From the NCBI GenBank assembly GCA_965238025.1, contig OZ250162.1, forward strand, positions 3,596,001 to 3,660,000: a DNA stretch of 64,000 nucleotides, given 5' to 3'. Source of the stretch: Pelagihabitans sp965238025. Its GTDB lineage: Bacteria; Bacteroidota; Bacteroidia; Flavobacteriales; Flavobacteriaceae. Positions 50,815 through 59,542 of the stretch are shown piece by piece (position 1 is the first letter of the stretch; each line of letters begins with the position of its first letter). Under the pieces are notes generated by a model. That model was not told the DNA's origin. It did not search any database and was given only the letters and a program-made list of their open reading frames with translations. A program made the position numbers and the translations under genes.

Positions 50815-51405
50815 ATGCAACTGGTTTTCGCCACTCACAATCAAAACAAATTAAGGGAAGTCCAAAAATTGGTTCCAGACCATGTTCAGTTATTGTCTCT
50901 AAATGACATCGGATGTCATGAAGACATACCGGAAACGGGAAAAACACTTGAAGAAAATGCAAAATTAAAGGCTGATTACGTTGCCAGAAACTATAAAATC
51001 CCCTGTTTTGCAGACGATACAGGATTATTGGTAACCGCACTCAACGGCGAACCTGGGGTTTATTCAGCCCGCTATGCCGGCGAGCAAAAAAATGCTGAAG
51101 ATAATATGCATAAAGTGTTGACCAAGCTGGAACATCATCCAAATCGTTCAGCTCGCTTTACGACGATTATTGCACTTCGTCTAGGCACCGAATATGAACT
51201 ATTCGAGGGCACGGTAGAAGGTGAAATCACCCATAAAAAAAAGGGCCTTGAAGGTTTTGGCTATGACCCAATTTTTAGGCCAGAAGGCTATCAGAAAACC
51301 TTTGCCGAATTGTCTTTAGCAACCAAGAATGCCATAAGTCATCGTGGTAAGGCCATAAAGAAGCTTATTTCCTATCTAAAAGACCGTGGTGCTACCCTAA
51401 AGTAA
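50815..51405 (+). CDS. rdgB: XTP/dITP diphosphatase (RdgB/HAM1)
   Basis: This 196-residue enzyme removes non-canonical purine nucleotides (XTP, dITP). Conserved: MQLVFATHNQNKLREVQKLV (substrate loop), ETGKTLEENAKLKADYVARN, FADDTGLLVTALNGEPGVYS (metal-binding Asp), GFGYDPIFRPEGYQKTFAEL and SHRGKAIKKL. Length and spacing are normal for the family. It begins 24 bp from the divergent ICMT-like gene. Confidence 0.96.
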   Translation: MQLVFATHNQNKLREVQKLVPDHVQLLSLNDIGCHEDIPETGKTLEENAKLKADYVARNYKIPCFADDTGLLVTALNGEPGVYSARYAGEQKNAEDNMHKVLTKLEHHPNRSARFTTIIALRLGTEYELFEGTVEGEITHKKKGLEGFGYDPIFRPEGYQKTFAELSLATKNAISHRGKAIKKLISYLKDRGATLK

Positions 51406-51492
51406 ACATAGATTACCACCTTGTTCTACAATCCTAATACCGGTCCATCTGGGTCAAATGGGGTTTCCAAATAGTATATTAATAATTAGCAG

Positions 51493-51500
51493 TATCTTTG
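51493..51500 (+). promoter_or_regulatory. Candidate -7 box for the DEAD-box helicase with a long leader
   Basis: TATCTTTG matches TAnnTTTG exactly. It lies 110 bp before the ATG, giving a leader of about 100 bases that can form small GC-rich hairpins (TGCC with GGCA near 51513-51526), as is common for cold-induced RNA helicases. Confidence 0.5.
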
Positions 51501-51610
51501 CCGCTCAATAAATGCCGCCGGTATGGCAGGTGTTGCGCGGAGGGTCCAATGGGTTATAAAGAATAATCGCTCTATGCAACATACATATTTGCGATTAACT
51601 TATACACATT

Positions 51611-53392
51611 ATGACAAAATTTGAAGCGTTAGGGCTTCAGCAATCCCTGCTGGATGCTGTTGCCGATATGGGTTTTGAAACCCCTTCCGAAGTACAGGAA
51701 AAAGCAATCCCTATTCTACTCGAAAGTGAAACCGATCTTGTTGCGCTAGCACAAACAGGAACTGGTAAAACTGCGGCTTTTGGTTTCCCACTTATTCAAA
51801 AGATCGATGCGAACAGCAGAACCACACAAGGCTTGATACTATCGCCTACTCGTGAACTTTGTTTACAAATTACCAAAGAAATACAATCGTATTCCAAATA
51901 CGAAAAGAACATTAATGTAGTTGCAATCTATGGGGGGGCAAGCATAACCGAACAAGCAAGACAAATTAAACGCGGTGCACAAATTGTTGTGGCCACTCCT
52001 GGCCGTATGAAAGATATGATTGGGCGCCGTTTGGTCGATATCTCCAAAATAGACTATTGCATTCTCGATGAGGCAGACGAAATGTTGAACATGGGCTTTT
52101 TTGAGGATATAAAGGATATACTCTCTAACACACCGGATGAAAAATCTACTTGGTTGTTTTCGGCAACAATGCCAAAGGAGGTAGCGGTCATCGCCAAAAA
52201 GTTCATGCACAGTCCGCAGGAAATTACAGTTGGCACAAAAAATTCTGGTGCCGCTACCGTGCAGCATGAATTTTATACCGTAGGCGGTCGTGATCGTTAT
52301 CCAGCTTTAAAACGGCTTGCAGATGCCAATCCTGATATTTTCTCTGTTATTTTCTGTAGAACTAAAAGGGATACACAACGTGTTGCCGAAAAATTGATCG
52401 AAGACGGCTATAATGCGGGAGCAATACATGGAGATTTAAGTCAGAACCAGCGTGATTTGGTAATGAACTCATTTCGAAAAAAACAAATACAAATGTTGGT
52501 GGCAACGGATGTTGCTGCTCGTGGTATTGATGTGAACGATATTACACATGTCATCAATTATCAACTCCCTGACGAGATTGAAACCTATACGCACCGTAGT
52601 GGTCGTACGGGTCGGGCTGGAAAATCAGGGATTTCAATGGTCATTGTTACCCGAAGTGAAATGCGCAAGATTCAGGCTATTGAGCGTAAGATTCAGCAGA
52701 AATTCATTTCAAAGAAAATTCCAACAGGGCCCGAAATTTGCGAAATACAGCTCTATCACTTAGCCAACAAAATAAAGGACACACAAATTGCAGAAGATGT
52801 AGACAATTACCTTCCCGCCATCAATGATGTTCTTAATGGCATTGATAGAGAAGAGTTGATTAAAAAGATCGTTTCTGTTGAGTTTACCAGGTTCTCTAAT
52901 TATTACAACAAGACCAAAGACTTAAATACGGTTAGTGGAAGGGATTCAGGAAATAGCGAACGCCGTGGCGGGCAGATTCCTGCAAATGGAGCTGTACGTT
53001 ACTTTATAAATGTCGGTGAAAAAGATGGCTACGATTGGATGTCCCTAAAAGATTTTATACGCGATACCGTTGGGCTTGGAAAAGAAGATATCTTTAAGGT
53101 TGATGTAAAAGATAGTTTTTCATTCTTTAATACGGAAGCCGAAAGTACAGAACAGATCTTAAGCACCTTCACTGAATTTAAGGTTGATGGAAGGTTTGTA
53201 AATGTTGAAGTATCCAAAAGCCCTGGAGGTGGCGGTGGAAGACGCAGCGGTAGTGGTAGGGATCGTAATCGCGGTCGCGGTCGTGACAAAGGCGGTTATG
53301 GTGGAAAACGAAGAGGTAATCGGGACGGAAATCGTAACAGTGCCTCTAATTCGGGGAAACGAAGAAGTAAAAAAAGAAGTGATTTCTTTTAA
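51611..53392 (+). CDS. deaD: DEAD-box RNA helicase, DeaD/CsdA-like
   Basis: This 593-residue ATP-dependent RNA helicase has the Q motif at its start, Walker A AQTGTGKT (47-54), PTRELCLQI, DEAD (153-156), SAT in LFSATMP and the HRSGRTGRAG motif VI. Residues about 455-530 form a DbpA-like RNA-binding domain (AVRYFINVGEKDGYDWMSLK). The last 55 residues are a Gly/Arg-rich tail (GGGGGRRSGSGRDRNRGRGR) that probably binds RNA non-specifically. It is likely involved in ribosome assembly and mRNA turnover in the cold. It is preceded by a long leader and followed by a terminator. Confidence 0.94.
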   Translation: MTKFEALGLQQSLLDAVADMGFETPSEVQEKAIPILLESETDLVALAQTGTGKTAAFGFPLIQKIDANSRTTQGLILSPTRELCLQITKEIQSYSKYEKNINVVAIYGGASITEQARQIKRGAQIVVATPGRMKDMIGRRLVDISKIDYCILDEADEMLNMGFFEDIKDILSNTPDEKSTWLFSATMPKEVAVIAKKFMHSPQEITVGTKNSGAATVQHEFYTVGGRDRYPALKRLADANPDIFSVIFCRTKRDTQRVAEKLIEDGYNAGAIHGDLSQNQRDLVMNSFRKKQIQMLVATDVAARGIDVNDITHVINYQLPDEIETYTHRSGRTGRAGKSGISMVIVTRSEMRKIQAIERKIQQKFISKKIPTGPEICEIQLYHLANKIKDTQIAEDVDNYLPAINDVLNGIDREELIKKIVSVEFTRFSNYYNKTKDLNTVSGRDSGNSERRGGQIPANGAVRYFINVGEKDGYDWMSLKDFIRDTVGLGKEDIFKVDVKDSFSFFNTEAESTEQILSTFTEFKVDGRFVNVEVSKSPGGGGGRRSGSGRDRNRGRGRDKGGYGGKRRGNRDGNRNSASNSGKRRSKKRSDFF

Positions 53393-53421
53393 GATAGCCA
53401 TCAGGCTGTTAATTATTAACT

Positions 53422-53447
53422 AAAAAATACGCTCCGGCGTATTTTTT
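53422..53447 (+). terminator. Terminator of the DEAD-box helicase gene
   Basis: AAAAAATACGC pairs with GCGTATTTTTT (11 bp) around a TCCG loop. Confidence 0.93.
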
Positions 53448-53483
53448 GGTTTTGTTTAGTATTTTTACCTCTTAACAACGCTC

Positions 53484-54260
53484 ATGACAAAACAGTTTAC
53501 ATTACTTTTCTTTCTTTTCGGGCTCATAATATATGGGCAAGACAAGAAAACCGAAGATGATGAAATCAAGGCTCTTGTAATAAATGCCCAGACCGATGAC
53601 CCATTGGAGAGTGTGCACATTGTAAATCTAAACCAAGTTATGGGCACGATTACCAATGAGGAGGGTGAATTTACCATAAAAGCTGCGGTCAACGATACCC
53701 TTTATTTTTCATATCTAGGCTTTAAGCCTCAAAAAGTCAGGGTGACCAATGATATGTTTAAATTCAAGGATACCAAGATTTCCTTAACGGAGTTGGCCTA
53801 TGCCTTGGAAGAAGTTATCGTAACACCCTATCAACTTACCGGATACCTGGAAATCGATGTAAAAAACCTTCCTATAAATAATACAGGTTTTCAATATAGT
53901 ATCTCAGGGCTTTCCGTCGGCTACGAAGCAGGAAATAAAAGCCCGAGTGCTGTTACTAAAGTTTTGGGGGCAATTTTGAATCCAGCCGATTTACTGCGAA
54001 ATCTTTTTGGTAAAAAACCAAGACAGATGAAAAAATTGCGGAAAATAAAGGAAGATGATGAAATCAGAAATTTGCTGGCCGGCAAGTTTGATCGTGAAGT
54101 TCTGCAAGAATTATTGCAAATCGAAAAAGTAGATATAGAAGACATTTTGAACAATTGTAGCTATTCTAAATCTTTTATAGCAACCGCGAATGACTTACAA
54201 ATTTTGGATGCTATCAGTAGTTGCTATGAAGAATATAAGGTACTGAACCGAAAAAAATAA
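53484..54260 (+). CDS. Exported protein with carboxypeptidase-like regulatory domain
   Basis: This 258-residue protein has a signal peptide (about 1-18). Then comes a CarboxypepD_reg-like domain (about 28-115; IKALVINAQTDDPLESVHIV, GTITNEEGEFTI, DTLYFSYLGFKPQ and ALEEVIVTPYQL), the same sandwich as at the start of TonB receptors but without a barrel. The C-terminal half is helical and charged (PRQMKKLRKIKEDDEIRNLL) and ends with a conserved NNCSYSKSFIATANDLQILD. It is a conserved flavobacterial envelope protein of unknown function. It precedes the amylase-like gene on the same strand. Confidence 0.8.
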   Translation: MTKQFTLLFFLFGLIIYGQDKKTEDDEIKALVINAQTDDPLESVHIVNLNQVMGTITNEEGEFTIKAAVNDTLYFSYLGFKPQKVRVTNDMFKFKDTKISLTELAYALEEVIVTPYQLTGYLEIDVKNLPINNTGFQYSISGLSVGYEAGNKSPSAVTKVLGAILNPADLLRNLFGKKPRQMKKLRKIKEDDEIRNLLAGKFDREVLQELLQIEKVDIEDILNNCSYSKSFIATANDLQILDAISSCYEEYKVLNRKK

Positions 54261-54323
54261 ATTTTCTAGTTCCCTTATCATTTTATAGTTTTAGGAAAAA
54301 TATGCCAGCAGCACCCTACAAGC

Positions 54324-56051
54324 ATGTTTTTTCCCTCTTTCAAAAAATGGTACCCTATGGCTAGACTATGTTTATATCTTGTTGTTACATTTTTATTTTT
54401 TTCTTGTAAACAAAAGAGCGAAAAAGTCATAGAACAACCCTTGGCGGTCGCAGATACAATTCCTGAAATCGAAAAAAGAAATGTACCTTTCGTTTGGGAG
54501 GGAGCCAACATCTACTTTCTATTAACAGATCGTTTTAATAATGGTAATCCGGACAATGACCTTAATTTTCAACGTAAAGATTCCACCGCAATACTAAGGG
54601 GTTTTATGGGTGGAGACCTTGAAGGGATTACTGAAAAAATTAATGCAGGTTACTTTTCCGATTTAGGCATAAACGCCATCTGGTTTACACCGGTTGTAGA
54701 ACAGATACATGGTGCAACCGATGAAAGTACGGGCAATACATATGGCTATCATGGCTATTGGGCGAAAGATTGGACAACATTGGATCCCAATTTCGGCACC
54801 AAAAAGGATTTAGAAACATTGGTCAAAACAGCCCACTCTAAAGGCATTCGCGTCCTGATGGATGTAGTGCTGAACCACACAGGGCCCGTAACTGAAATGG
54901 ATCCTGTCTGGCCCAAAGAATGGGTGCGGGAAGATCCGACATGTCAATTTACAAACTATGAGAATACTACGGCTTGTAGTCTGGTAGATAACCTCCCAGA
55001 TATTCTTACCGAATCGGATGCATCTGTAAAACTGCCCGATGCCTTATTGGCGAAATGGAAGGAAGAAGGTAGGCTAAGTAGTGAATTAGACGAGTTACAG
55101 TTATTTTTTGAACGTACGGGTTATCCTAGAGCCCCGCGCTTTTACATCATCAAATGGCTGGCCGATTATGTGAACGATCTCGGTATTGACGGTTTTAGGG
55201 TAGATACTGTAAAACATGCCGATGAGAAGGCTTGGGCCGAATTATATAAGGAAGCTTCACATGCATTTGAAACATGGAAGAAAAGGAACCCCGACCAAAT
55301 ACTGGACGACAATGATTTTTATATGGTAGGGGAAGTCTACAATTATGGCATTTCTAACGGAAGGGAATTTGATTTTGGAGATAAAAAGGTTGATTATTAT
55401 GCCCATGGTTTAAATGGTCTGATCAACTTTGAACTGAAACATGATGCCAAGAATGCCTATGACGATATTTTTAAGAAGTACAACACCCTCTTGCATACCA
55501 AATTAAAAGGACAAAGTGTAGTCAATTACCTTACCTCTCATGATGATGGTGAGCCTTTTGATAAAGACCGAACACAATCGATCAAGACCGCTAATGTTTT
55601 ATTGCTTACACCAGGTGCGTCGCAAGTATACTACGGAGATGAAACGGCCCGGGACCTTACTATAGAAGGTGCCACAGGTGATGCTACCTTGCGCTCCTAT
55701 ATGAATTGGGAAGATTTAGACAGTATTCCAGAAACCAAGCGCATTCATGAGCATTGGCAAAAATTGGGGCAGTTTAGAAATAACCATCCTGCTGTTGGGG
55801 CCGGTAAACACAAGCGTCTGGCAAAAAGCCCATATGTGTTCAGTAGAATGTACGTCAATGATGATTTTAAGGACAAAGTTGTGGTTGGCCTCGATCTGCC
55901 CAAAGGAAAAAAATCGTTATGGGTCAAAGGTTTTTTTGGCGATGGCACCAAACTGTACGACACCTACTCGGAAACTGAAGTTACCGTCAATAAAGGAAAG
56001 GTCATTCTGGAAAATGATTTTGATATTGCCCTTCTTGAGTTGGCCCAATAG
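54324..56051 (+). CDS. GH13 alpha-amylase-family lipoprotein
   Basis: This 575-residue protein has a lipoprotein signal (LFFSCKQ) preceded by either MFFPSFKKWYPMAR (ATG 54324) or MARLCLYLVV (ATG 54357). The GH13 barrel carries regions I-IV: DVVLNHTGP, GFRVDTVKHAD (nucleophile Asp294), MVGEVYN (acid/base Glu337) and SHDDGEP (Asp407). A C-terminal beta domain follows (about 490-575; VVVGLDLPKGKKS). It probably hydrolyses alpha-1,4-glucans at the cell surface or periplasm. No SusC/SusD partners are beside it, so it is not part of a classical starch locus. Residue numbers refer to the 54324 start. Confidence 0.92.
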   Translation: MFFPSFKKWYPMARLCLYLVVTFLFFSCKQKSEKVIEQPLAVADTIPEIEKRNVPFVWEGANIYFLLTDRFNNGNPDNDLNFQRKDSTAILRGFMGGDLEGITEKINAGYFSDLGINAIWFTPVVEQIHGATDESTGNTYGYHGYWAKDWTTLDPNFGTKKDLETLVKTAHSKGIRVLMDVVLNHTGPVTEMDPVWPKEWVREDPTCQFTNYENTTACSLVDNLPDILTESDASVKLPDALLAKWKEEGRLSSELDELQLFFERTGYPRAPRFYIIKWLADYVNDLGIDGFRVDTVKHADEKAWAELYKEASHAFETWKKRNPDQILDDNDFYMVGEVYNYGISNGREFDFGDKKVDYYAHGLNGLINFELKHDAKNAYDDIFKKYNTLLHTKLKGQSVVNYLTSHDDGEPFDKDRTQSIKTANVLLLTPGASQVYYGDETARDLTIEGATGDATLRSYMNWEDLDSIPETKRIHEHWQKLGQFRNNHPAVGAGKHKRLAKSPYVFSRMYVNDDFKDKVVVGLDLPKGKKSLWVKGFFGDGTKLYDTYSETEVTVNKGKVILENDFDIALLELAQ

Positions 56052-56429
56052 CTATTTTTGGGAATGTAATGCTATCCTGTTTCCTTCGGTATCTTTCAAA
56101 AGTGCCATGAACCCATGCCCGCCGCCAATCTCTTTTTTGTCTTGCAGAATTTCTCCTCCGCCAGCTACTACCCTACCTAATTCTGTAGCAACGTCTGAGC
56201 AGGAAAAGTAAAGTACCGCACCATCTGTAGCACTCGGCACATAACTTTCGTTTTGAACCAAAGAACCAGTAATTCCCTTTTTATCGGGCGCCATCGGAAA
56301 CCATCCCATTTTTAATTCATCCAGTTCATGAATGGCAATGTTGATGTTAAAAACCGAGTCGTAAAATTTCTTGGCTCGATCCATATCAGTTACTGGAATC
56401 TCAAACCATCCAACCATATTGTGTTCCAT
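56052..56429 (-). CDS. VOC-superfamily (glyoxalase/bleomycin resistance-like) protein
   Basis: This 125-residue single-domain protein has two beta-alpha-beta-beta-beta halves: VGWFEIPVTDMDRAKKFYDS and the second half DGAVLYFSCSDVATELGRVV, ending in GFMALLKDTEGNRIALHSQK. The metal-binding Glu/His set of true glyoxalases is incomplete, so it may bind ligands without catalysis. Its last base abuts the stop codon of the GH13 gene on the other strand. It is cotranscribed with the SRPBCC gene 4 bp upstream. Confidence 0.85.
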   Translation of the reverse strand: MEHNMVGWFEIPVTDMDRAKKFYDSVFNINIAIHELDELKMGWFPMAPDKKGITGSLVQNESYVPSATDGAVLYFSCSDVATELGRVVAGGGEILQDKKEIGGGHGFMALLKDTEGNRIALHSQK

Positions 56430-56433
56430 AGTG

Positions 56434-56961
56434 CTATCCCTCTAAATTAGTTTTTAGGCTCTGCAGCCCTTCTTCAAAATCCTTACCTACCATGCTATCC
56501 ATACTTTTAAAGAGCGTCATAAGGCTCATTGGAAATTTATTGTTCCCAGAAAAACCCCAGGTAACCTTTGTACTGCCTTGGCCAACATCTTCGGTTGTCA
56601 GATAACAATCTGAGGTAGATTTGAAAGGCTTTAAAAAGCGTAGTTCAGAATCAATTCGCTCACCATCGGTCACTTTTTTAATTTCCTGTTCGCCTTCACC
56701 CACATCTTTGTTACCCACCCAATGGCTGACACATCCTGGTTCGCCATCAGTGCCGGTAAATGTTTTTACCATATTAGGATCCTTTTTGACCCAAGGAGAC
56801 CATTCATCCATTTTTTTAAGCGACCTTAAATAGTCAAAAACCTCTTGCTTGGGCCGTTCAATTTCTATTGATCTAGAAACATCATAGGTCTTTGGGGCAA
56901 TTAATGAAAGTAAAAATACCAAGGCCACCAGTGCTAGTACAACGTAGAGAAATATATACAT
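56434..56961 (-). CDS. SRPBCC (START-like) family protein with N-terminal membrane anchor
   Basis: This 175-residue protein begins with a transmembrane helix (YIFLYVVLALVALVFLLSLI). A helix-grip domain follows: SRSIEIERPKQEVFDYLRSL, MDEWSPWVKKDPNMVKTFTG and TEDVGQGSTKVTWGFSGNNK, ending in MVGKDFEEGLQSLKTNLE. This is the pattern of bacterial polyketide-cyclase/dehydrase-like proteins that bind hydrophobic ligands. The function is unknown. It lies 4 bp upstream of the VOC gene and 43 bp downstream of trmH on the same strand. Confidence 0.85.
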   Translation of the reverse strand: MYIFLYVVLALVALVFLLSLIAPKTYDVSRSIEIERPKQEVFDYLRSLKKMDEWSPWVKKDPNMVKTFTGTDGEPGCVSHWVGNKDVGEGEQEIKKVTDGERIDSELRFLKPFKSTSDCYLTTEDVGQGSTKVTWGFSGNNKFPMSLMTLFKSMDSMVGKDFEEGLQSLKTNLEG

Positions 56962-57004
56962 TTGTTTATCAATTAGTTAGTAGTTGCGACAAGGTAATAA
57001 AAAA

Positions 57005-57661
57005 TTATTTCTTTCCATGATAGCGAGCGAGAACATCATCAATGCTTTGAATGGTCTTTTTCGACCAATCAATTTGCTTATTCAGCCTCTCATCATCTGT
57101 CAGTCGCCAGGGTAAATTCCTTTTTTTAAGTTGATTGGTTAAACGCTGAAGTATTATAGCCGCCGCAACCGAAATATTTAAGCTTTCCGTAAATCCGCTC
57201 ATGGGTATTTTTAAAAAGGCATCTGCTTCACTCAGTACTTCTTGGGAAAGTCCATCTCTTTCTGTCCCAAAAAACAAGGCTATTTTTCCGTCTATCTTAA
57301 AATCATCCAAAAGACAATCATCACTATGTGGCGTGGTGGCGACGATTTTATAACCTTTGGCTTTCAACAAAGCCATGCAGTCTTTTGTAGTTTCATAACG
57401 AAAAACATCTACCCACTTGTCCGCCCCCATTGCTATTTTTGAATCCAACCGCTTCCCATATTTACTTTCGATCAGGTGTGCTTCTTGTATACCAAAGACC
57501 TCGCAACTTCTAATCACGGCACTGGCGTTGTGCATTTGATAGACATCTTCAATTGCCACTGTAATGTATTTTGTCCGCTCCTCCAAAATTTCGATAAAGC
57601 GCGCTTTACGTTCAGGGGTCATAAAACCCTCTAAATAATCAAGAAGATGTTGACCATCCAT
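57005..57661 (-). CDS. trmH: tRNA (guanosine18-2'-O)-methyltransferase TrmH
   Basis: This 218-residue SpoU-class methyltransferase methylates Gm18 in the tRNA D-loop. Motif 1 is NASAVIRSCEVFGIQEAHLI, motif 2 KIALFFGTERDGLS and motif 3 MSGFTESLNISVAAAIILQR, with the C-terminal helical extension (NLPWRLTDDERLNKQIDWSK) found in TrmH proper rather than TrmL or RlmB. The start ATG at 57661 gives the expected MDGQHLLDYLEGFMTPERKA. It leads the minus-strand group with the SRPBCC and VOC genes. Confidence 0.93.
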   Translation of the reverse strand: MDGQHLLDYLEGFMTPERKARFIEILEERTKYITVAIEDVYQMHNASAVIRSCEVFGIQEAHLIESKYGKRLDSKIAMGADKWVDVFRYETTKDCMALLKAKGYKIVATTPHSDDCLLDDFKIDGKIALFFGTERDGLSQEVLSEADAFLKIPMSGFTESLNISVAAAIILQRLTNQLKKRNLPWRLTDDERLNKQIDWSKKTIQSIDDVLARYHGKK

Positions 57662-57707
57662 AAAACTAAGATAATAAAAGTCTATTTTAGAGGTAATAGT
57701 TTACAGT

Positions 57708-58403
57708 ATGAAGAAAAAAATAGCTGTTTTAACAGGCGCCGGAGTAAGTGCCGACAGCGGCATTAACACTTTTCGTGATGCCGATGGGTTATGGGAAGGT
57801 CATGATGTTATGGAGGTTGCTTCCCCACAAGGTTTTGCCAAAAACCCTGAATTGGTAATGGATTTCTATAACCAACGAAGAAGTAAACTGTCTGAAGTTG
57901 AACCCAATGCAGCGCATAAGGCACTGGCCGGACTGGAAACGGTTTATGACGTAACGATCATTACACAGAACGTTGATGATCTGCACGAACGTGGCGGAAG
58001 CTCAAAAATTATACATCTACATGGCGAGCTTTTAAAAGCCCGTAGTGTAAAAAATGAGCGAACCATACTCAATTGGAAGGTAGATTTGAATATTGGCGAT
58101 CTATGTCCCGAAGGTTACCAACTAAGGCCGCATATTGTCTGGTTCGGAGAAATGGTCCCTTTGTTAGAAACTGCAACCCTCCTTGTTGAAAAAGCGGATA
58201 TTGTTATCATAATAGGGACCTCAATGCAGGTATATCCCGCGGCCGGGCTGGTAAATTTTGCCAGACCAGGAATACCCATTTACTTTGTTGACCCAAGACC
58301 TAGCATTTCGGAAAACGACTTTTCAAATCTAACGATCCTTAAGGAAACCGCAGCAAAGGGCGTTCCTATTCTGGTCGAGGACCTAATTCGTAAAGCACCA
58401 TAG
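57708..58403 (+). CDS. Sirtuin NAD-dependent protein deacylase, class III, lacking zinc cysteines
   Basis: This 231-residue Sir2 enzyme has the NAD site GAGVSADSGINTFRD, FYNQRRSK (Tyr54 and Arg57, the Y-x-x-R pair that binds acidic acyl groups in SIRT5/CobB), TQNVDDLHERGG, catalytic His105 in HLHGEL, PHIVWFGEMV and GTSMQVYPAAGLV. The acyl specificity is therefore probably succinyl, malonyl or glutaryl. The zinc module normally has four cysteines. The region 106-143 has only one, so the small domain must be held together differently. Its 3' end overlaps the convergent haem-binding gene by 38 bp. Confidence 0.92.
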   Translation: MKKKIAVLTGAGVSADSGINTFRDADGLWEGHDVMEVASPQGFAKNPELVMDFYNQRRSKLSEVEPNAAHKALAGLETVYDVTIITQNVDDLHERGGSSKIIHLHGELLKARSVKNERTILNWKVDLNIGDLCPEGYQLRPHIVWFGEMVPLLETATLLVEKADIVIIIGTSMQVYPAAGLVNFARPGIPIYFVDPRPSISENDFSNLTILKETAAKGVPILVEDLIRKAP

Positions 58404-58839
58404 TTTTTTTGGCCCACTCAATTACGCGGTCTCTTTGTTCTTGTGTGAGGTGAGCATTTTCGTGTGTCCAGGTGTATTCTTTAAGGGGCATTTCGCCCTG
58501 GTCTATCATTTCACTTATTTCTTCCAATTTGTGCACAGCTTTTTTAGCCGAATATGCTTCCCAAGCTGAAAAATTTAAATGCTTTTTTCCATCTTTAATG
58601 TGGTATGCCAACCAAAAGGAAATAGGTGCGATGTTGTTATACCAAGGGTATGTGGTATTATTGCTATGGCAGTCGTAACAAGTCTGAACAAGTATGTTCT
58701 TTACATCTTCAGGAGGATTCGTCTGTTGTAGAAAAACTTCGGCGTGATTGCCTTGCGCCAAATTCTGCTCAGGACGATAGAATTGTAAGGCCACGAAGCC
58801 CAACAATAACAACAGGGGAATTTTTTTTACTACTTTCAA
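58366..58839 (-). CDS. Haem-binding domain protein (CxxCH, membrane-anchored)
   Basis: This protein of about 157 residues starts at a TTG (58839; MKVVKKIPLLLLLGFVALQF). No in-frame ATG exists upstream; a TTG at 58860 is also possible. It has one N-terminal anchor helix or signal peptide and CYDCH (Cys54, Cys57, His58), a c-type haem attachment site, then NNTTYPWYNNIAPISFWLAY, LNFSAWEAYSAKK and EMPLKEYTWTHENAHLTQEQ. This is the pattern of the small haem-binding domain proteins of Bacteroidota. It is probably a periplasmic redox protein. Partners are not in the window. Confidence 0.85.
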   Translation of the reverse strand: MKVVKKIPLLLLLGFVALQFYRPEQNLAQGNHAEVFLQQTNPPEDVKNILVQTCYDCHSNNTTYPWYNNIAPISFWLAYHIKDGKKHLNFSAWEAYSAKKAVHKLEEISEMIDQGEMPLKEYTWTHENAHLTQEQRDRVIEWAKKTMVLYELGPRPE

Positions 58840-58876
58840 TATGTTAAATTCGAGGGACAACTAAGGTACATCATTT

Positions 58877-59437
58877 GTGGAAAAAATTGAATTGTACGAG
58901 CTTTTAAATTATGTGAACCATTCCAGGGAAAAACGCCTGAAAATGGCAAATATGGTTCTAGGGAATCCAGCTTTGGTACTGCCAATATTGGAAATCGCTT
59001 ATGATGTTGATAATCCAATCTCTAGCAAAGCATGTTGGGTGCTAGAATACACGGCCAGAAAAAAATTAGAATTCCTATTTCCTCATATAGATGTCTTTAC
59101 CTCCGATTTGGGTAAAGTACGCTTAGAATCGTCTGTACGCCCATTTTCCAAAATCTGTGAATTACTGGTTACTTCATATTATTCAAAAGAATTGAATTCA
59201 ACGAAAAAAGCCTTGACAAGGGCTCATTTAGAGAAAATGACCGAGGCTTGTTTCGATTGGTTGATCGGAGAATACAAAGTTGCACCAAAGGCGTATGCCA
59301 TGACAAGTTTGCTTTTACTGGGCAGGACATTTGCCTGGATACACCCTGAACTGAAAATAATCCTAGAACAAAATTACGGAACAGGGAGTGCGGCGTACAA
59401 GGCCAGAGCGAGAATGACCCTGGCGAAGATTAAATAG
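58877..59437 (+). CDS. Helical (HEAT-like) repeat protein next to purB
   Basis: This 186-residue all-alpha cytosolic protein starts at GTG 58877 (MEKIELYELLNYVNHSREKR). Helices such as NMVLGNPALVLPILEIAYDV, SSKACWVLEYTARKKLEFLF and KVAPKAYAMTSLLLLGRTFA with periodic hydrophobics suggest an armadillo/HEAT-type fold. I see no catalytic motif. It lies 105 bp upstream of purB on the same strand. Homologues in this position may carry a purB-like label in databases by transfer; that would not be supported by this sequence. Confidence 0.72.
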   Translation: MEKIELYELLNYVNHSREKRLKMANMVLGNPALVLPILEIAYDVDNPISSKACWVLEYTARKKLEFLFPHIDVFTSDLGKVRLESSVRPFSKICELLVTSYYSKELNSTKKALTRAHLEKMTEACFDWLIGEYKVAPKAYAMTSLLLLGRTFAWIHPELKIILEQNYGTGSAAYKARARMTLAKIK

Positions 59438-59542
59438 TAAAGTCAATTCAAAAAAATTGCTGTTTTGCATACTGAGTGCAACGCACCTCACAACTATTGG
59501 CTATCTTTACCCTTTGCAAAAAAACAACGAATTCCACACAAA

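Noticed and set aside
53029..53401. Long Pro/Thr/Ser-rich open frames antisense to the helicase tail
   Set aside because: They are mirror images of the Gly/Arg-rich repeat codons and have no start signals or family resemblance.
54324..56051. Starch utilisation (sus) locus around the GH13 lipoprotein
   Set aside because: Neighbours are a carboxypeptidase-like domain protein, VOC and SRPBCC genes; no SusC, SusD or SusR is present.
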